Shown piece by piece: positions 25,473-34,689 of a stretch of DNA of 64,000 nucleotides. The notes beneath the pieces are model-generated. The model had not been told where the DNA came from and did no database searches. It saw nothing but the letters and a program-made list of their open reading frames with translations. The position numbers were made by a program, and so were the translations under genes. Source of the DNA: Anaerosporobacter faecicola (lineage in GTDB: Bacteria > Bacillota > Clostridia > Lachnospirales > Lachnospiraceae); the NCBI RefSeq assembly GCF_012070565.1, contig NZ_JAAQRO010000052.1, positions 186,001-250,000 of the forward strand, in the 5' to 3' direction. Each line of letters begins with the position of its first letter. Within the stretch, counting starts at the first letter, position 1.

Positions 25473-26324
25473 TTATTCCAATATCAGTTCTTGTCCAATT
25501 ACAATGCCTTTTGCATCGGTTCCATGTCCGATCTCTCTGGTAACTGCAATAGGGAGATCATTTCTTACGAATTTTTTTACAAGCGTTTGTACTGATGGTA
25601 CATAGTTCTCCGTCTCCATTTGTGTAAACGTTCCTAAGATGATCCCTGCAATTTTATCAAAAGCTCCAATCTGTTGTAGTTGGCATAGATACGTTTCAAT
25701 AAGATATGGTGCCCCACCATAGCTTTCTAACAATAGTATTTTATCACTCAGATCTGGCATATATTCTGTACCTGCCAATTTTAAAAAGCAACGTATATTA
25801 CCTCCAACGACTATACCACGCATACGGTTATTTTGAATAAACTGATACTCCATCTTCAACAATTGATTTCCACCATCTATAAAAGTATTCGTGAAATTGG
25901 AAATCTGCTCTTCCTTGTAATCGTAGATTAGATTTCGAAGTTGATACAGTACAGAGGCTTTCCTCGTTTTCGTATATATAGCATTCATAACCGTTGTTAA
26001 ATCACTATATCCCCAGAACATCTTTGCACTATTTTTGATTACTTCATAATCTAGATAAGGCAATATTCCATTGGCAAGGTCTCCTCCTGATATATCAAAT
26101 ATAGCATCAATCTCCTCACTCTTATACAATTTCATAATTGCATCTGCACGTTTCTTTGCACTTGCACTTATATACGTATCCTCTTCATAGATGCAATCAC
26201 TAAAAATAGGCTGAATACCAATCCTATGCAACGTATCTTCTAACTCTTTTATCTTCGTTTGATAGGTACGTTTCTGTCCATTAGAACAACATGTGATTCC
26301 TATCTTATATTCCTTACTTTTCAT
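25473..26324 (-). CDS. S66 family LD-carboxypeptidase / MccF-like protein
   Basis: A 283-residue cytosolic serine peptidase of family S66, which includes muramoyltetrapeptide LD-carboxypeptidase (LdcA, murein recycling) and MccF (microcin C immunity). The Ser-Glu-His triad is visible as FWGYSDLT (S near 107), LLLESYGG (E near 200) and REIGHGTDAKG (H near 267). The N-terminal strand GITCCSNG replaces the more usual VAPS. ATG at 26324 is the start; it lies inside the last codons of the RlmI-type gene, an 11-base overlap that suggests translational coupling. Which of the two activities applies is not certain. Confidence 0.85.
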   Translation of the reverse strand: MKSKEYKIGITCCSNGQKRTYQTKIKELEDTLHRIGIQPIFSDCIYEEDTYISASAKKRADAIMKLYKSEEIDAIFDISGGDLANGILPYLDYEVIKNSAKMFWGYSDLTTVMNAIYTKTRKASVLYQLRNLIYDYKEEQISNFTNTFIDGGNQLLKMEYQFIQNNRMRGIVVGGNIRCFLKLAGTEYMPDLSDKILLLESYGGAPYLIETYLCQLQQIGAFDKIAGIILGTFTQMETENYVPSVQTLVKKFVRNDLPIAVTREIGHGTDAKGIVIGQELILE

Positions 26325-27516
26325 CACACACCTGGAAGATATAGAATTTTAAGTAATATGACTCATCTGCTGCCCAGAGGATTGGGTGATCAGGTGCTTG
26401 TGTGCGATACTCTACCTGACGTAAGCGCTTGTGAACATTTCTTGCTGCTTGTCCAACTGTTTCTGTGAACAGCTCTGGTGTCATAAAGTGGGAACAGGAA
26501 CACGTTGCCAGGTATCCACCATCTTTAATAAGCTTCATAGCACGAAGGTTGATCTCACGATATCCCTTAATTGCATTCTTTACAGAATTTCTAGATTTCG
26601 TAAATGCTGGTGGATCAAGGATTACCACATCAAATTTCTCTCCCTTTTCTTCTAATTCTGGAAGTAAGTCGAACACATCTGCACATAAGAACGTAACCGT
26701 ATCTTGTAATCCATTCAATGCAGCATTCTCTGTAGCTTGATGTACACCAAGATCAGAAGCATCTACACCTAATACGCTTGCTGCACCTGCAATACCAGCA
26801 TTCAGAGCAAACGATCCAGTATGGGTAAAGCAATCCAACACTTTGGCACCTTTACATAATTTTTGAATGGCTTTACGATTATATTTCTGGTCAAGGAAGA
26901 AGCCTGTTTTTTGACCTTCTTCTACATCCACCATATAGCGAACTCCATTCTCTACGATTTCTACTTTGGTATCAAATGGTTCCCCAATAAATCCTTTGAT
27001 ACGTTCCATTCCTTCTTGTAAACGAACTTTCGCATCACTACGTTCATAAACACCACGGATAGCAATGCCATCTTCTTTCATACAAATTTTCAAATCTTCA
27101 ATGATTTGTTCTTTGAATCGATCAATTCCAAGTGCCAATGACTGTACCACCAACACGTCGGAGAATTTGTCAACAACGATACCAGGAAGAAAATCAGCCT
27201 CACCGAATATTACGCGACAACTACTGGTATCTACTGTTTTTTTGCGGTATTCCCAAGCATTTCTTACACGCATCATAAGGAAATCATCATCAATCTCCTG
27301 CCCCTTCTTACGAGACATAACACGTACCCTTATCTTGGAATTCGTATTAATAAATCCGGTTCCCATACAGTAATCATCGAAATCATGCACTTCAACCAAA
27401 TCACCATTCTCAAATTCTCCCGTGATCGTGTCAATTTCATTATCAAAGATCCACATACCACCGGCTTTGATCGTTCTTCCTTCACCCTTTTTTAATTTAA
27501 CGATTGCTTTTTCCAT
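26314..27516 (-). CDS. rlmI: Class I SAM-dependent rRNA methyltransferase, RlmI family
   Basis: A 400-residue enzyme likely to methylate cytosine C5 in 23S rRNA (position 1962 in E. coli). An N-terminal PUA domain begins with the basic VKLKKGEGRTIKAGGMWIF; the Rossmann domain carries GQKTGFFLDQ, VLDCFTHTGSFALNA (SAM binding), ILDPPAFTKS and the catalytic cysteine region GGYLATCSCSHFM. All features match the RlmI/YccW family. Start: ATG at 27516 after GAAAGGAA. The downstream S66 peptidase overlaps its 3' end, so the two are one operon. Confidence 0.92.
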   Translation of the reverse strand: MEKAIVKLKKGEGRTIKAGGMWIFDNEIDTITGEFENGDLVEVHDFDDYCMGTGFINTNSKIRVRVMSRKKGQEIDDDFLMMRVRNAWEYRKKTVDTSSCRVIFGEADFLPGIVVDKFSDVLVVQSLALGIDRFKEQIIEDLKICMKEDGIAIRGVYERSDAKVRLQEGMERIKGFIGEPFDTKVEIVENGVRYMVDVEEGQKTGFFLDQKYNRKAIQKLCKGAKVLDCFTHTGSFALNAGIAGAASVLGVDASDLGVHQATENAALNGLQDTVTFLCADVFDLLPELEEKGEKFDVVILDPPAFTKSRNSVKNAIKGYREINLRAMKLIKDGGYLATCSCSHFMTPELFTETVGQAARNVHKRLRQVEYRTQAPDHPILWAADESYYLKFYIFQVCDEK

Positions 27517-27589
27517 TGTTATTCCTTTCTATTGCTCCGTTTATAACCAATCACTGCGATTGATTGTAAGCATTCCATACGACAGATAA

Positions 27590-27721
27590 TACCTCAAACT
27601 TTGCACTTACCTTTTATCGAATTGCAGTTAATTGAATCACTCAAACTTCGCACTTTAAATAGTATATCTAGAATATAGCAAGCAGTAACTCGCTAAAAAA
27701 CTGCAAATGTGAAGTTTGCGT
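27590..27721. repeat. Dispersed inverted-repeat element, copy 1 (CAAACTTCG type)
   Basis: ACTCAAACTTCGCACTTT (from 27639) faces GTGAAGTTTGCG (27709-27720), and a further CTCAAACTTTGCACTTA lies at 27593. The same half-site pairs occur at 47844-47940 and 49708-49830. The remaining intergenic bases up to 27863 show no gene. Confidence 0.6.
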
Positions 27722-27863
27722 AAATCACTTTCCTGATTATAACATAAAGCAACTTCATTTACTATCTCTCCTCATAAAATCCTTTTAGAAGAAGCTTCCC
27801 ATACTGGATGCAATCACCTTTCTGATTAAGTATATTCGAAATGAAAAATCAGATACTAGTACC

Positions 27864-28274
27864 ATGAAGAAAAATTTATTTACCAATTTCGTAACTTGTG
27901 GTTTACTTGGCTGGTGCATGGAATGTTTTTGGACGGGACTTGGATCGTTCCGCTCACATAAGGACCCTGAGTTAACCTGCCACACTTCCTTATGGATGTT
28001 TCCCATCTATGGATCTGCTGCTTTACTAACGCCCATCTGTAAACGTCTAAAGAATACAAACGCGCTAATTCGAGGAGGGATCTATACAATTTGTGTCTTT
28101 CTTACAGAATTCTGTACGGGAGAATGTCTGAAGAAATTCAAAGCGTGTCCTTGGGATTATAGTAAAGCCAAGTGGAATATTAAAGGTGTTATTCGAGTGG
28201 ACTATGCACCACTTTGGTTTTTAATGGGACTCTTTTTTGAAAAAATTCTATTATCAAAAAAGACAATATTATGA
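27864..28274 (+). CDS. PF06541-type putative membrane permease (CmpB family)
   Basis: A 136-residue membrane protein with about four hydrophobic segments. It matches the 'putative ABC transporter permease' family PF06541: GWCMECFWTG near the N-terminus, MFPIYGSAAL in the middle and the signature CPWDYSKAKWNIKGVIRVDY followed by PLWFLMGLFFE. Despite the family name, no ATPase is normally linked and the function is unknown. The start is uncertain: no ribosome site precedes ATG 27864. An 8-codon frame (27840-27866) ends with its TGA overlapping this ATG, which could allow coupling, but it too lacks a ribosome site. Confidence 0.75.
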   Translation: MKKNLFTNFVTCGLLGWCMECFWTGLGSFRSHKDPELTCHTSLWMFPIYGSAALLTPICKRLKNTNALIRGGIYTICVFLTEFCTGECLKKFKACPWDYSKAKWNIKGVIRVDYAPLWFLMGLFFEKILLSKKTIL

Positions 28275-28305
28275 TTGGAACTTCGCAATGTAAATTAAAG
28301 AATAT

Positions 28306-28349
28306 AAAGAGCAAGGAACCTCCATTACTGGTTGTTCCTTGCTCTTTTT
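28306..28349. terminator. Bidirectional terminator between the PF06541 and transglutaminase genes
   Basis: AAAGAGCAAGGAAC pairs with GTTCCTTGCTCTTT around a 15-base loop, with T5 on the right. It touches the stop codon of the convergent transglutaminase gene. Confidence 0.85.
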
Positions 28350-30750
28350 ACATAAGCATTTTTTTAAAGGAGAAGGTCAATTGCCACATTAATTTTCTCC
28401 ATTTTAGCTTTCCATATTTTTTCTGCACATATGTATAAAATTCTTCTTCGTAGGTTAATACGTAGTCTAATTGTTCCTGATCGACGGTATGATCTCCATA
28501 TTGAATCCCCATATATAGATCATTTACCTGTGTCAGTGATGCATTCTCAATTGGAATGATCTCCTCCATATTCTTTGCATATGTCCGAATGGTTTCCGTA
28601 TTATCATACGGATATCCCATCTTTTCTAGCATAAACAGAATCTTTCGGTAGATAAGGATAACTTTTCTAGTAGTACTTACTTTTTTCAAGATTCGTCGAT
28701 TTCGATATTGCATACAAAAAAACGAACCTATAACGATCAACAAAATACTTGCAAGGATTCCTCCTGTAAGATACAAGACATCATAATTAAACTTAGTCAC
28801 CGGCTCCGTCTTTACTTCTAAAATATATTGCTCCTGCTTAGGTGGTATCTGTGTTTGATAATTCTGTTGATTATTCTGATAATACTCTTGCCCTTTCACA
28901 ATTCCAGTGGTCTCGTATTTCTCCCATTGACGATATCGGTCTACCACATATCCTGGTGTTGGCTCGAATGGAATCCAACCTACTCCATTAAAATACGCTT
29001 CTACCCATGCATGGGCATCTGTATTCTTAACAGTATAATAGGAATCCTTCTCGTTTTCATAATTCAGATAGAACCCCTCAACATAGCGTGTAGGGATTCC
29101 CAAACACCGTCCCATAACAGCCATTGCACTGGCAAAATACGTACAATAACCTTGTTTATTATCAAATAAGAATTGGTCAACAAAATCCTGCCCCTTCTTC
29201 CTCTTATCTGGGGTCGTAGTATAGGTATAGGTATTCAGATATGACTCAATTGCACGCATCTTATCATAGTTATTGGTTTTTCCACTGGTGATCTCTTCCA
29301 CTAGATTATAAACCCTTTGTGGAACAGAATCTGGCAACGCCGTATAATTCTCATAGATTTGATTCAAACGTTTCTGCAAAACTTCCATATGCTCTTTGGT
29401 TAGATAATCCCAATCATCGCTATTAATCTGTTTAATCTGATTGGCGAATTTTCTAGTTTCATTCTGATCAAATTCCTTAATATACGTATCATATGAGAAG
29501 GCATCTGCCTTTCGTAACATCTCCTGAAAATCTGAATTGTCCAGATTCAGTTCATAAAAATACACCACATAATTGGTTCCTTCTCCACGCAACTTCTTAA
29601 AATGCAGGGATGGATATCTTCCACTCTTAATTTTAGTATCCGTATTGCCAACAAAATGATAGGTTTTTAATGGATAAAATTTTGTGGTAGTTTTCATATC
29701 CTCATACAAAATCTCATAATTATTATAACGTATAAATTGGTTCCCATCTTGTCCCTCTCTTGATAATGCACAGATCATCTCAAACAGATCATTCATATAT
29801 TCTTTCGAGTTTTTATCTGCATTCTTTACTGTTGTTTTCCAACCAGATCCCGTATAGACATTCTTAACACTACCGATTAGGTATCCTGGTGTTTCTTTAG
29901 AAGAGCTCTTCACTTTGAGTGTTATTCGAGGGCTATGACCTTCTACTACTACTTCTCCTCCAAGTTCTGTATCCCCTTCTGCGTAACCGCCAAACGCCAT
30001 TTCATATGAGCCATCTTTTCCTTCAAAGAACAACCGCACTTGTTCTATGAATATTTCTCCCTTATCTTGCACCATAGCGATTACTTTTCGTATACCTTTC
30101 CATTGAATAGGTTCTTTATGCATTGGCATCGTCATTACACAGATAACGATGATCAGACATACTGGTAAGAGATGTACAACTGCCGCTTGTTTCTTTTCCT
30201 TACTTGCATCAATCTGGTTACAACGAAATTCCACACCCATAAGCAAATTCGAGAATAAAATATATCCCACTAGCATACGTGTACATTCGTATCCATTGTG
30301 ATTCATAATCATAAGACCAACCAAAGTTGATCCGAAAGAAAACAAACGTATCCATCTTTGTTTGCATAATAGTGCTGCAAGGATACTTGCAAGCAATTGA
30401 ATTGCTACAATCGTAAAGAACCCATACAACGCATTTCGTTCTTCTACTCCATGTAGATATCCTCGGAACCAACGGAATACATGATTTGCAAACATAAAAA
30501 TTGATATTTTCTTTACATATAAAAATATACCTACTACCAGCGCAATACTTGATAACAATGCCAAGAAAATCTTCTTATGATATCGAAGGATATAGATTCC
30601 AACCATGCTCAACAATGCAACTAATAAAATTAGCCCTTCATTTACATTGATTTCACAAATTATGTTCTCCATCGTTGTTGCTATTGTCGCTAATAATGTG
30701 ATAGAGAGAACATGATACGCTTGTTGTTTCACCTCATTTGTTATCTTCAT
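28348..30750 (-). CDS. Membrane transglutaminase-like protein (TgpA type)
   Basis: An 800-residue membrane protein. About six transmembrane helices in the first 210 residues precede a large extracytoplasmic region with a transglutaminase core: the nucleophilic cysteine in GYCTYFASAMAVMGR, then TRYVEGF, and the histidine and aspartate region DAHAWVEAYFNGVGWIPFE. A further transmembrane helix (about 670-690) and a cytoplasmic C-terminal segment of DUF4129 type follow. Start: ATG at 30750 seven bases after GGGGGGA. It is the third gene of a MoxR-DUF58-transglutaminase operon, a common module thought to act in envelope maintenance; the substrate is unknown. Confidence 0.9.
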   Translation of the reverse strand: MKITNEVKQQAYHVLSITLLATIATTMENIICEINVNEGLILLVALLSMVGIYILRYHKKIFLALLSSIALVVGIFLYVKKISIFMFANHVFRWFRGYLHGVEERNALYGFFTIVAIQLLASILAALLCKQRWIRLFSFGSTLVGLMIMNHNGYECTRMLVGYILFSNLLMGVEFRCNQIDASKEKKQAAVVHLLPVCLIIVICVMTMPMHKEPIQWKGIRKVIAMVQDKGEIFIEQVRLFFEGKDGSYEMAFGGYAEGDTELGGEVVVEGHSPRITLKVKSSSKETPGYLIGSVKNVYTGSGWKTTVKNADKNSKEYMNDLFEMICALSREGQDGNQFIRYNNYEILYEDMKTTTKFYPLKTYHFVGNTDTKIKSGRYPSLHFKKLRGEGTNYVVYFYELNLDNSDFQEMLRKADAFSYDTYIKEFDQNETRKFANQIKQINSDDWDYLTKEHMEVLQKRLNQIYENYTALPDSVPQRVYNLVEEITSGKTNNYDKMRAIESYLNTYTYTTTPDKRKKGQDFVDQFLFDNKQGYCTYFASAMAVMGRCLGIPTRYVEGFYLNYENEKDSYYTVKNTDAHAWVEAYFNGVGWIPFEPTPGYVVDRYRQWEKYETTGIVKGQEYYQNNQQNYQTQIPPKQEQYILEVKTEPVTKFNYDVLYLTGGILASILLIVIGSFFCMQYRNRRILKKVSTTRKVILIYRKILFMLEKMGYPYDNTETIRTYAKNMEEIIPIENASLTQVNDLYMGIQYGDHTVDQEQLDYVLTYEEEFYTYVQKKYGKLKWRKLMWQLTFSFKKMLM

Positions 30751-30774
30751 ATGATCGTCCCCCCATAACAAGTT

Positions 30775-31944
30775 CTATAAGATTTCACTGAGTTCGTCCT
30801 CCCGTAGGATTTCTCTCACACAAATTCCAATGGAACGTAATGTTTCAAGTTGAATCTTACTTTCTTCCTTAAGTTCCGTTGTAAAATACAATAGAACAAT
30901 TTCTGCCCCTCTTTGCAACAAAATCTGTAATTGATAACACAATTCTTCATCAATCTGCTGAATCAGAATGATACAAATTCCCTCTATTGGTTTACTTTCC
31001 TCCAATACATTTTTTAATGGAATCTGTTGATCAAATTTGAGTGTTGCACTTTCTTGATACAAGGTCTCAAAATCATTGTTACATAAGATTCGATGTATCC
31101 TTCTTCCTTTCTGTTCATAAGTTACTTGAATCGGAATACCGTTATTGTAACAGTATTTTGTAATAGCAAGTTCTGCTTCGATCATCTTATCTTCCACAAT
31201 GATCTGATCCTTATCCGTATAACTTGTCCGATATAAATCCAAAAATAATTGCATCTCCTGTCTTGGATTCTGGGTCATTTTTCTTGTTTGCAACGTATGT
31301 TGCTTTGCACTAGCCTTCCAATGGATTCGCTTTAAATTATCACCATAGATGTAATTTCTTAATTCGGTATCCATCTCCGTCTCCTTTGGATGGCGATAAT
31401 GCATTGTTCGTTTGGAATCCTGTTCCGATGGAAGGATTCGTAATTTGGATAAGGAAAGCACTCTTGGTAAAACAGTAACTTTGTATTTCGATCGTAAGGG
31501 ATAGGTTATCTTCAACAAACGGAGAAAATCCGTAATTACTACATAATTAACTCCAACTTCATATTCCCCTCTATAATTACATCGTAGATTTGTTAATCGC
31601 TCAACCTTCTCACCAGGTAATAAGGTATACTCTTCTACACCATTTGCTCCCACTACCTTGGACATATCGTCAAAAAATTGCACCTGAATACTCCGATAGG
31701 TAATGATGTCTTCGTTTGATACCGTAAAACGATACGGTACTAAATCTCCCTTAACAATGGTTTTCCGTTCAATCTCCTGATAGATTCGAAATCGCTGATA
31801 CACATACAATGTATATGCCAACGCAAGAAGCGGCAAAAGAAGAGATAGATAAAACAACGCATACGTAACATTTCCACCAAAATTACTAACCAAATATGTG
31901 GATAGTACTATACATAATATTAGGATGTATCGATAGATTTTCAT
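30775..31944 (-). CDS. DUF58 domain-containing membrane-associated protein
   Basis: A 389-residue protein with two N-terminal transmembrane helices (about 5-45), a beta-rich segment and a DUF58 region marked by GDNLKRIHWKASAKQHTLQTRK, quoted in part as RIHWKASAKQ. DUF58 proteins contain a von Willebrand A-like fold and act with MoxR ATPases. The gene lies 36 bases after moxR and 24 bases before the transglutaminase gene. The ribosome site AAAGGAG is 14 bases from the ATG, unusually far, but an in-frame stop upstream excludes a longer start. Function is inferred from the operon type. Confidence 0.88.
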   Translation of the reverse strand: MKIYRYILILCIVLSTYLVSNFGGNVTYALFYLSLLLPLLALAYTLYVYQRFRIYQEIERKTIVKGDLVPYRFTVSNEDIITYRSIQVQFFDDMSKVVGANGVEEYTLLPGEKVERLTNLRCNYRGEYEVGVNYVVITDFLRLLKITYPLRSKYKVTVLPRVLSLSKLRILPSEQDSKRTMHYRHPKETEMDTELRNYIYGDNLKRIHWKASAKQHTLQTRKMTQNPRQEMQLFLDLYRTSYTDKDQIIVEDKMIEAELAITKYCYNNGIPIQVTYEQKGRRIHRILCNNDFETLYQESATLKFDQQIPLKNVLEESKPIEGICIILIQQIDEELCYQLQILLQRGAEIVLLYFTTELKEESKIQLETLRSIGICVREILREDELSEIL

Positions 31945-31980
31945 AGATTACGTAATAACTCCTTTCCTAGTTTTCTTCCA

Positions 31981-32913
31981 CTAGTATGGAATCCGCAACG
32001 TTGAAATAATGGACTTCAATACCTTTGTCGCATCCATTTTATTCAATAATGCTTCTGGAGTTAGTACAAGGCGATGTGCAAGGACTGGGATGATCATCGT
32101 AAGTATATCATCTGGAATCACATATTCTCTTCCACTTATGTACGCTTTTGCACGAGAAGCCTGTGTCAGTGCTAGCATTGCTCTTGGACTGGCCCCTAAT
32201 GCAATATTCGAGTTCTGTCTTGTTTCTGTCACAAGATCAACGATGTAACCAAGTAATTGTTCTTTAATCAAAACCTGATCCACTTCTTCCTGCATGTCCA
32301 CGATATCTCGATCATTAACGACTGCTTCAATCGTTGCATTCTTAAACCCTTCAATGAACTTCTTTGCTAATGCTTTCTCATCTTCCATAGTAGGATAACC
32401 AATTGACATTTTGATCAGGAATCGATCCAATTGTGCTTCTGGTAAGTTGTATGTACCCAAGTAATCGATTGGATTCTGCGTTGCTATGACCATAAATGGA
32501 TCTGGCAATGCCATTGTTTTCCCATCAACCGTTACCTGTCTTTCTTCCATTGCCTCCAACAAGCTTGCTTGTGTCTTTGGGGAGGTACGATTGATCTCAT
32601 CTGCTAAGATAATATGATTCATCACCGCACCCTTCATAAAATCAAATTGACCAGTTTGCATATTATACACAGATATACCCGTTACATCACTTGGAAGTGT
32701 GTCTGGTGTAAATGTTATTCTGGAAAATCCACAAGAAATTGATTTTGCTAATGCATTTGCCATCGTCGTCTTTCCTACTCCTGGTACATCTTCTAATAAG
32801 ATGTGACCTCTCGCCATTAATGCCACCAGGATCATCTCTATCTTTTCTCGCTTACCAACGATAACCTGCTCCATATTGGTAATAATCTTCTCTACATTGT
32901 CCCTTTTTTTCAT
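31981..32913 (-). CDS. MoxR family AAA+ ATPase
   Basis: A 310-residue AAA+ ATPase of the MoxR class, presumed to act as a chaperone that remodels or activates the partner DUF58 protein. Walker A is DVPGVGKTTMA, Walker B IILADEINR, sensor 1 VIATQNPIDYLGTY and sensor 2 ALGASPRAMLAL. The family insertion YNLPEAQLDRFLIK is present. The start at 32913 follows AGGAGG by six bases, so the longer open frame from 32955 is not used. It is the first gene of the operon that continues with DUF58 and transglutaminase genes. Confidence 0.93.
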   Translation of the reverse strand: MKKRDNVEKIITNMEQVIVGKREKIEMILVALMARGHILLEDVPGVGKTTMANALAKSISCGFSRITFTPDTLPSDVTGISVYNMQTGQFDFMKGAVMNHIILADEINRTSPKTQASLLEAMEERQVTVDGKTMALPDPFMVIATQNPIDYLGTYNLPEAQLDRFLIKMSIGYPTMEDEKALAKKFIEGFKNATIEAVVNDRDIVDMQEEVDQVLIKEQLLGYIVDLVTETRQNSNIALGASPRAMLALTQASRAKAYISGREYVIPDDILTMIIPVLAHRLVLTPEALLNKMDATKVLKSIISTLRIPY

Positions 32914-33099
32914 ATAAAACCTCCTAAATTTCTTCCCCATACTTTGTAAATTCAATTTTTCAACTTTTATAGTACCATAATTAGTATTTTATATCCATAT
33001 ACGAAATTCTCAGTAAATACTTTTCATTTTTGTATAATTGGTATAGAATGAATACAGCATCGAAACGATACTTTACATAGACTTAGGAAGGAGTTTTGT

Positions 33100-33240
33100 G
33101 TGTGCTTATTACCTGTATTTGTGAATGTGCTTTCCATATTCATTATAGAAAACAGGAATACGATACATACTACCATATATGAGAAAAAGAAAACCTCTTA
33201 TCATTGCACACAGAGGTGCAAAAAGCTTAGCAAAGCATGA
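33100..33240 (+). CDS. Possible leader ORF overlapping the GDPD start
   Basis: A 46-codon frame starting with GTG six bases after AGGAAGGAG and ending at TGA 33240. The product begins with a hydrophobic stretch (LLPVFVNVLSIFII) and then becomes basic. It overlaps the first 62 bases of the GDPD gene in another frame. The GDPD start itself has no ribosome site, so this frame may deliver ribosomes to it, or it may be the original membrane-anchor start of a longer GDPD, separated by a one-base change. Neither reading can be proved from one sequence. Confidence 0.3.
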   Translation: MCLLPVFVNVLSIFIIENRNTIHTTIYEKKKTSYHCTQRCKKLSKA

Positions 33241-33880
33241 AAATACATTAGAATCATTCCAAATAGCTATTGACATGAAACTAAATATGGTGGAATTTGA
33301 TATTCGACAAACAAAAGACAAACAGTTGGTAATCTATCATAATCCAACCATTGCTCATAAGAAAATCTCAGATCTCACATATCGACAACTTACAATAATT
33401 GCACAAAAGAAACGACTTGAGATACCACTTTTAGAAACCGTCCTACAATTATGCCAAGGTAAAATTCGCCTTGACGTAGAAATCAAAGAACCTGGCTATG
33501 AAAAAGAGGTTGTATCCTTAGTTACTAGGTATTTTGGCTATGACGAATTTATTATGATCAGCTTCTATGATTCTGTTATCAAAAAAGTCAAACTCTTGGA
33601 CCCAAAGATTCGTACAGGATTATTGATTGGATTAGAAAATGCCACTCTTCGTCAACGAATTCAGGAAATCTATCCCGTACAGCGTCTAAAAAACACGAAT
33701 GCCGATTTTGTGGCTGCCCATTATTATCTAGTAACACGTTTTCTTTTGTATCTTTGTAAGAAGCATCATTATGATCTCGTGGTTTGGACAGTTAATCGAG
33801 ATAAAGTTTTCCACAAATTAAGAAAGCAACGTGTTACTGCAATTGTTACTGATTATCCTCAGAATTATGTGAACAGCTAG
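33179..33880 (+). CDS. Glycerophosphodiester phosphodiesterase family protein
   Basis: A 233-residue TIM-barrel enzyme of the GDPD family, which hydrolyses glycerophosphodiesters to glycerol 3-phosphate and an alcohol. The signature AHRGAKSLAKHENTLESF, the metal site EFDIRQTKD, the second histidine IYHNP and LDVEIKEPG are all recognisable; the usual PENT is HENT and the usual HD is HN. The C-terminal WTVNRDKVFHKLRK is typical. There is no signal peptide in this frame. The start ATG lacks a ribosome site; see the overlapping leader ORF. The 3' end overlaps the convergent SOD-like gene by 35 bases. Confidence 0.85.
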   Translation: MRKRKPLIIAHRGAKSLAKHENTLESFQIAIDMKLNMVEFDIRQTKDKQLVIYHNPTIAHKKISDLTYRQLTIIAQKKRLEIPLLETVLQLCQGKIRLDVEIKEPGYEKEVVSLVTRYFGYDEFIMISFYDSVIKKVKLLDPKIRTGLLIGLENATLRQRIQEIYPVQRLKNTNADFVAAHYYLVTRFLLYLCKKHHYDLVVWTVNRDKVFHKLRKQRVTAIVTDYPQNYVNS

Positions 33881-34472
33881 CAAGTAGAGCATCCGCTCGT
33901 TTCTTTACGATTGGCCAATTAATATTATATAAGAAATTATTGATATAATTCTCTTTTTGTATTCCATATTGAATAAAATATGCATGTTCATATACATCAA
34001 GTACGATCAAGGGGTATGAATACACAATCTGCCCCTTGTCATGTGCATCCAGTAAGATATTCTGTAAACACTTCGTTCGTTGTTCATAAGCTAATATTGC
34101 CCAACCACGACTTGCCTTAGCTGTAGCAATAAAATCCAATTTCCAATTATCAAAGGAACCAAAATCTCTGGAGATCAAGTCTTCTACAGAAGATTGAATC
34201 GAATTTGCATATTGACCTCCACCAATATTACTAAAGTATAATTCATGTAGAATTACTGCATTTAAAGCAAAAGACTGACCATTCTTTAAACAGCGAAACT
34301 TGCTATATGTAGCATTCGCTTCTTCTGGTCTACTATTTCCCGCCTTCATAATCCCCATAATCTCATTATATTTTCGTATGTACGCTTCATATAACTGTAT
34401 ATGCTCATCGAATTGTATCTGATTAATCACCGTTATATCCTCATCATATTGAAAATCAATTTTTTCTAACAT
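33846..34472 (-). CDS. Iron/manganese superoxide dismutase-like protein
   Basis: A 208-residue member of the Fe/Mn superoxide dismutase fold. The four metal ligands are in the expected order: H24 (FDEHIQLYEAY), H76 (VILHELYF), D159 and H163 (LDVYEHAY). In canonical enzymes the last block is DVWEHAYY; here the tryptophan is tyrosine. GGGQ and RGWAIL, also typical, are present. The N-terminal helical hairpin diverges from standard SODs, so catalytic activity is likely but not certain. Start: ATG at 34472 after AAGGAAGGAG. An AACGAAT/ATTCGTT palindrome lies just upstream. Confidence 0.8.
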   Translation of the reverse strand: MLEKIDFQYDEDITVINQIQFDEHIQLYEAYIRKYNEIMGIMKAGNSRPEEANATYSKFRCLKNGQSFALNAVILHELYFSNIGGGQYANSIQSSVEDLISRDFGSFDNWKLDFIATAKASRGWAILAYEQRTKCLQNILLDAHDKGQIVYSYPLIVLDVYEHAYFIQYGIQKENYINNFLYNINWPIVKKRADALLASCSHNSEDNQ

Positions 34473-34486
34473 ACTCCTTCCTTTCT

Positions 34487-34502
34487 AACGAATACATTCG
34501 TT
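34487..34502 (-). promoter_or_regulatory. Palindrome upstream of the SOD-like gene, possible operator
   Basis: Perfect arms AACGAAT and ATTCGTT with a two-base centre, 15 bases before the SOD start codon and just ahead of its ribosome site. The binding protein is unknown. Confidence 0.4.
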
Positions 34503-34689
34503 CCTGTTATCTTCATAACCTACAACTACTCCATGAATTTTACCAGTGAACAGGACCTCCTTACTTGGTTACAATTTATTATATGCGAATCCTACTATAC
34601 ATAACCTCAAAAAAATGATAAACTTAAGTTAATCAAGAAAATATTCACTATTGTTCATGTTTTCCTGATTGTGAAAAGGAGGAGGTTCT

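Noticed and set aside
27840-27866. An 8-codon leader peptide overlapping the start of the PF06541 gene by ATGA
   Set aside because: It has no ribosome site of its own and could be chance; mentioned only in the gene entry.
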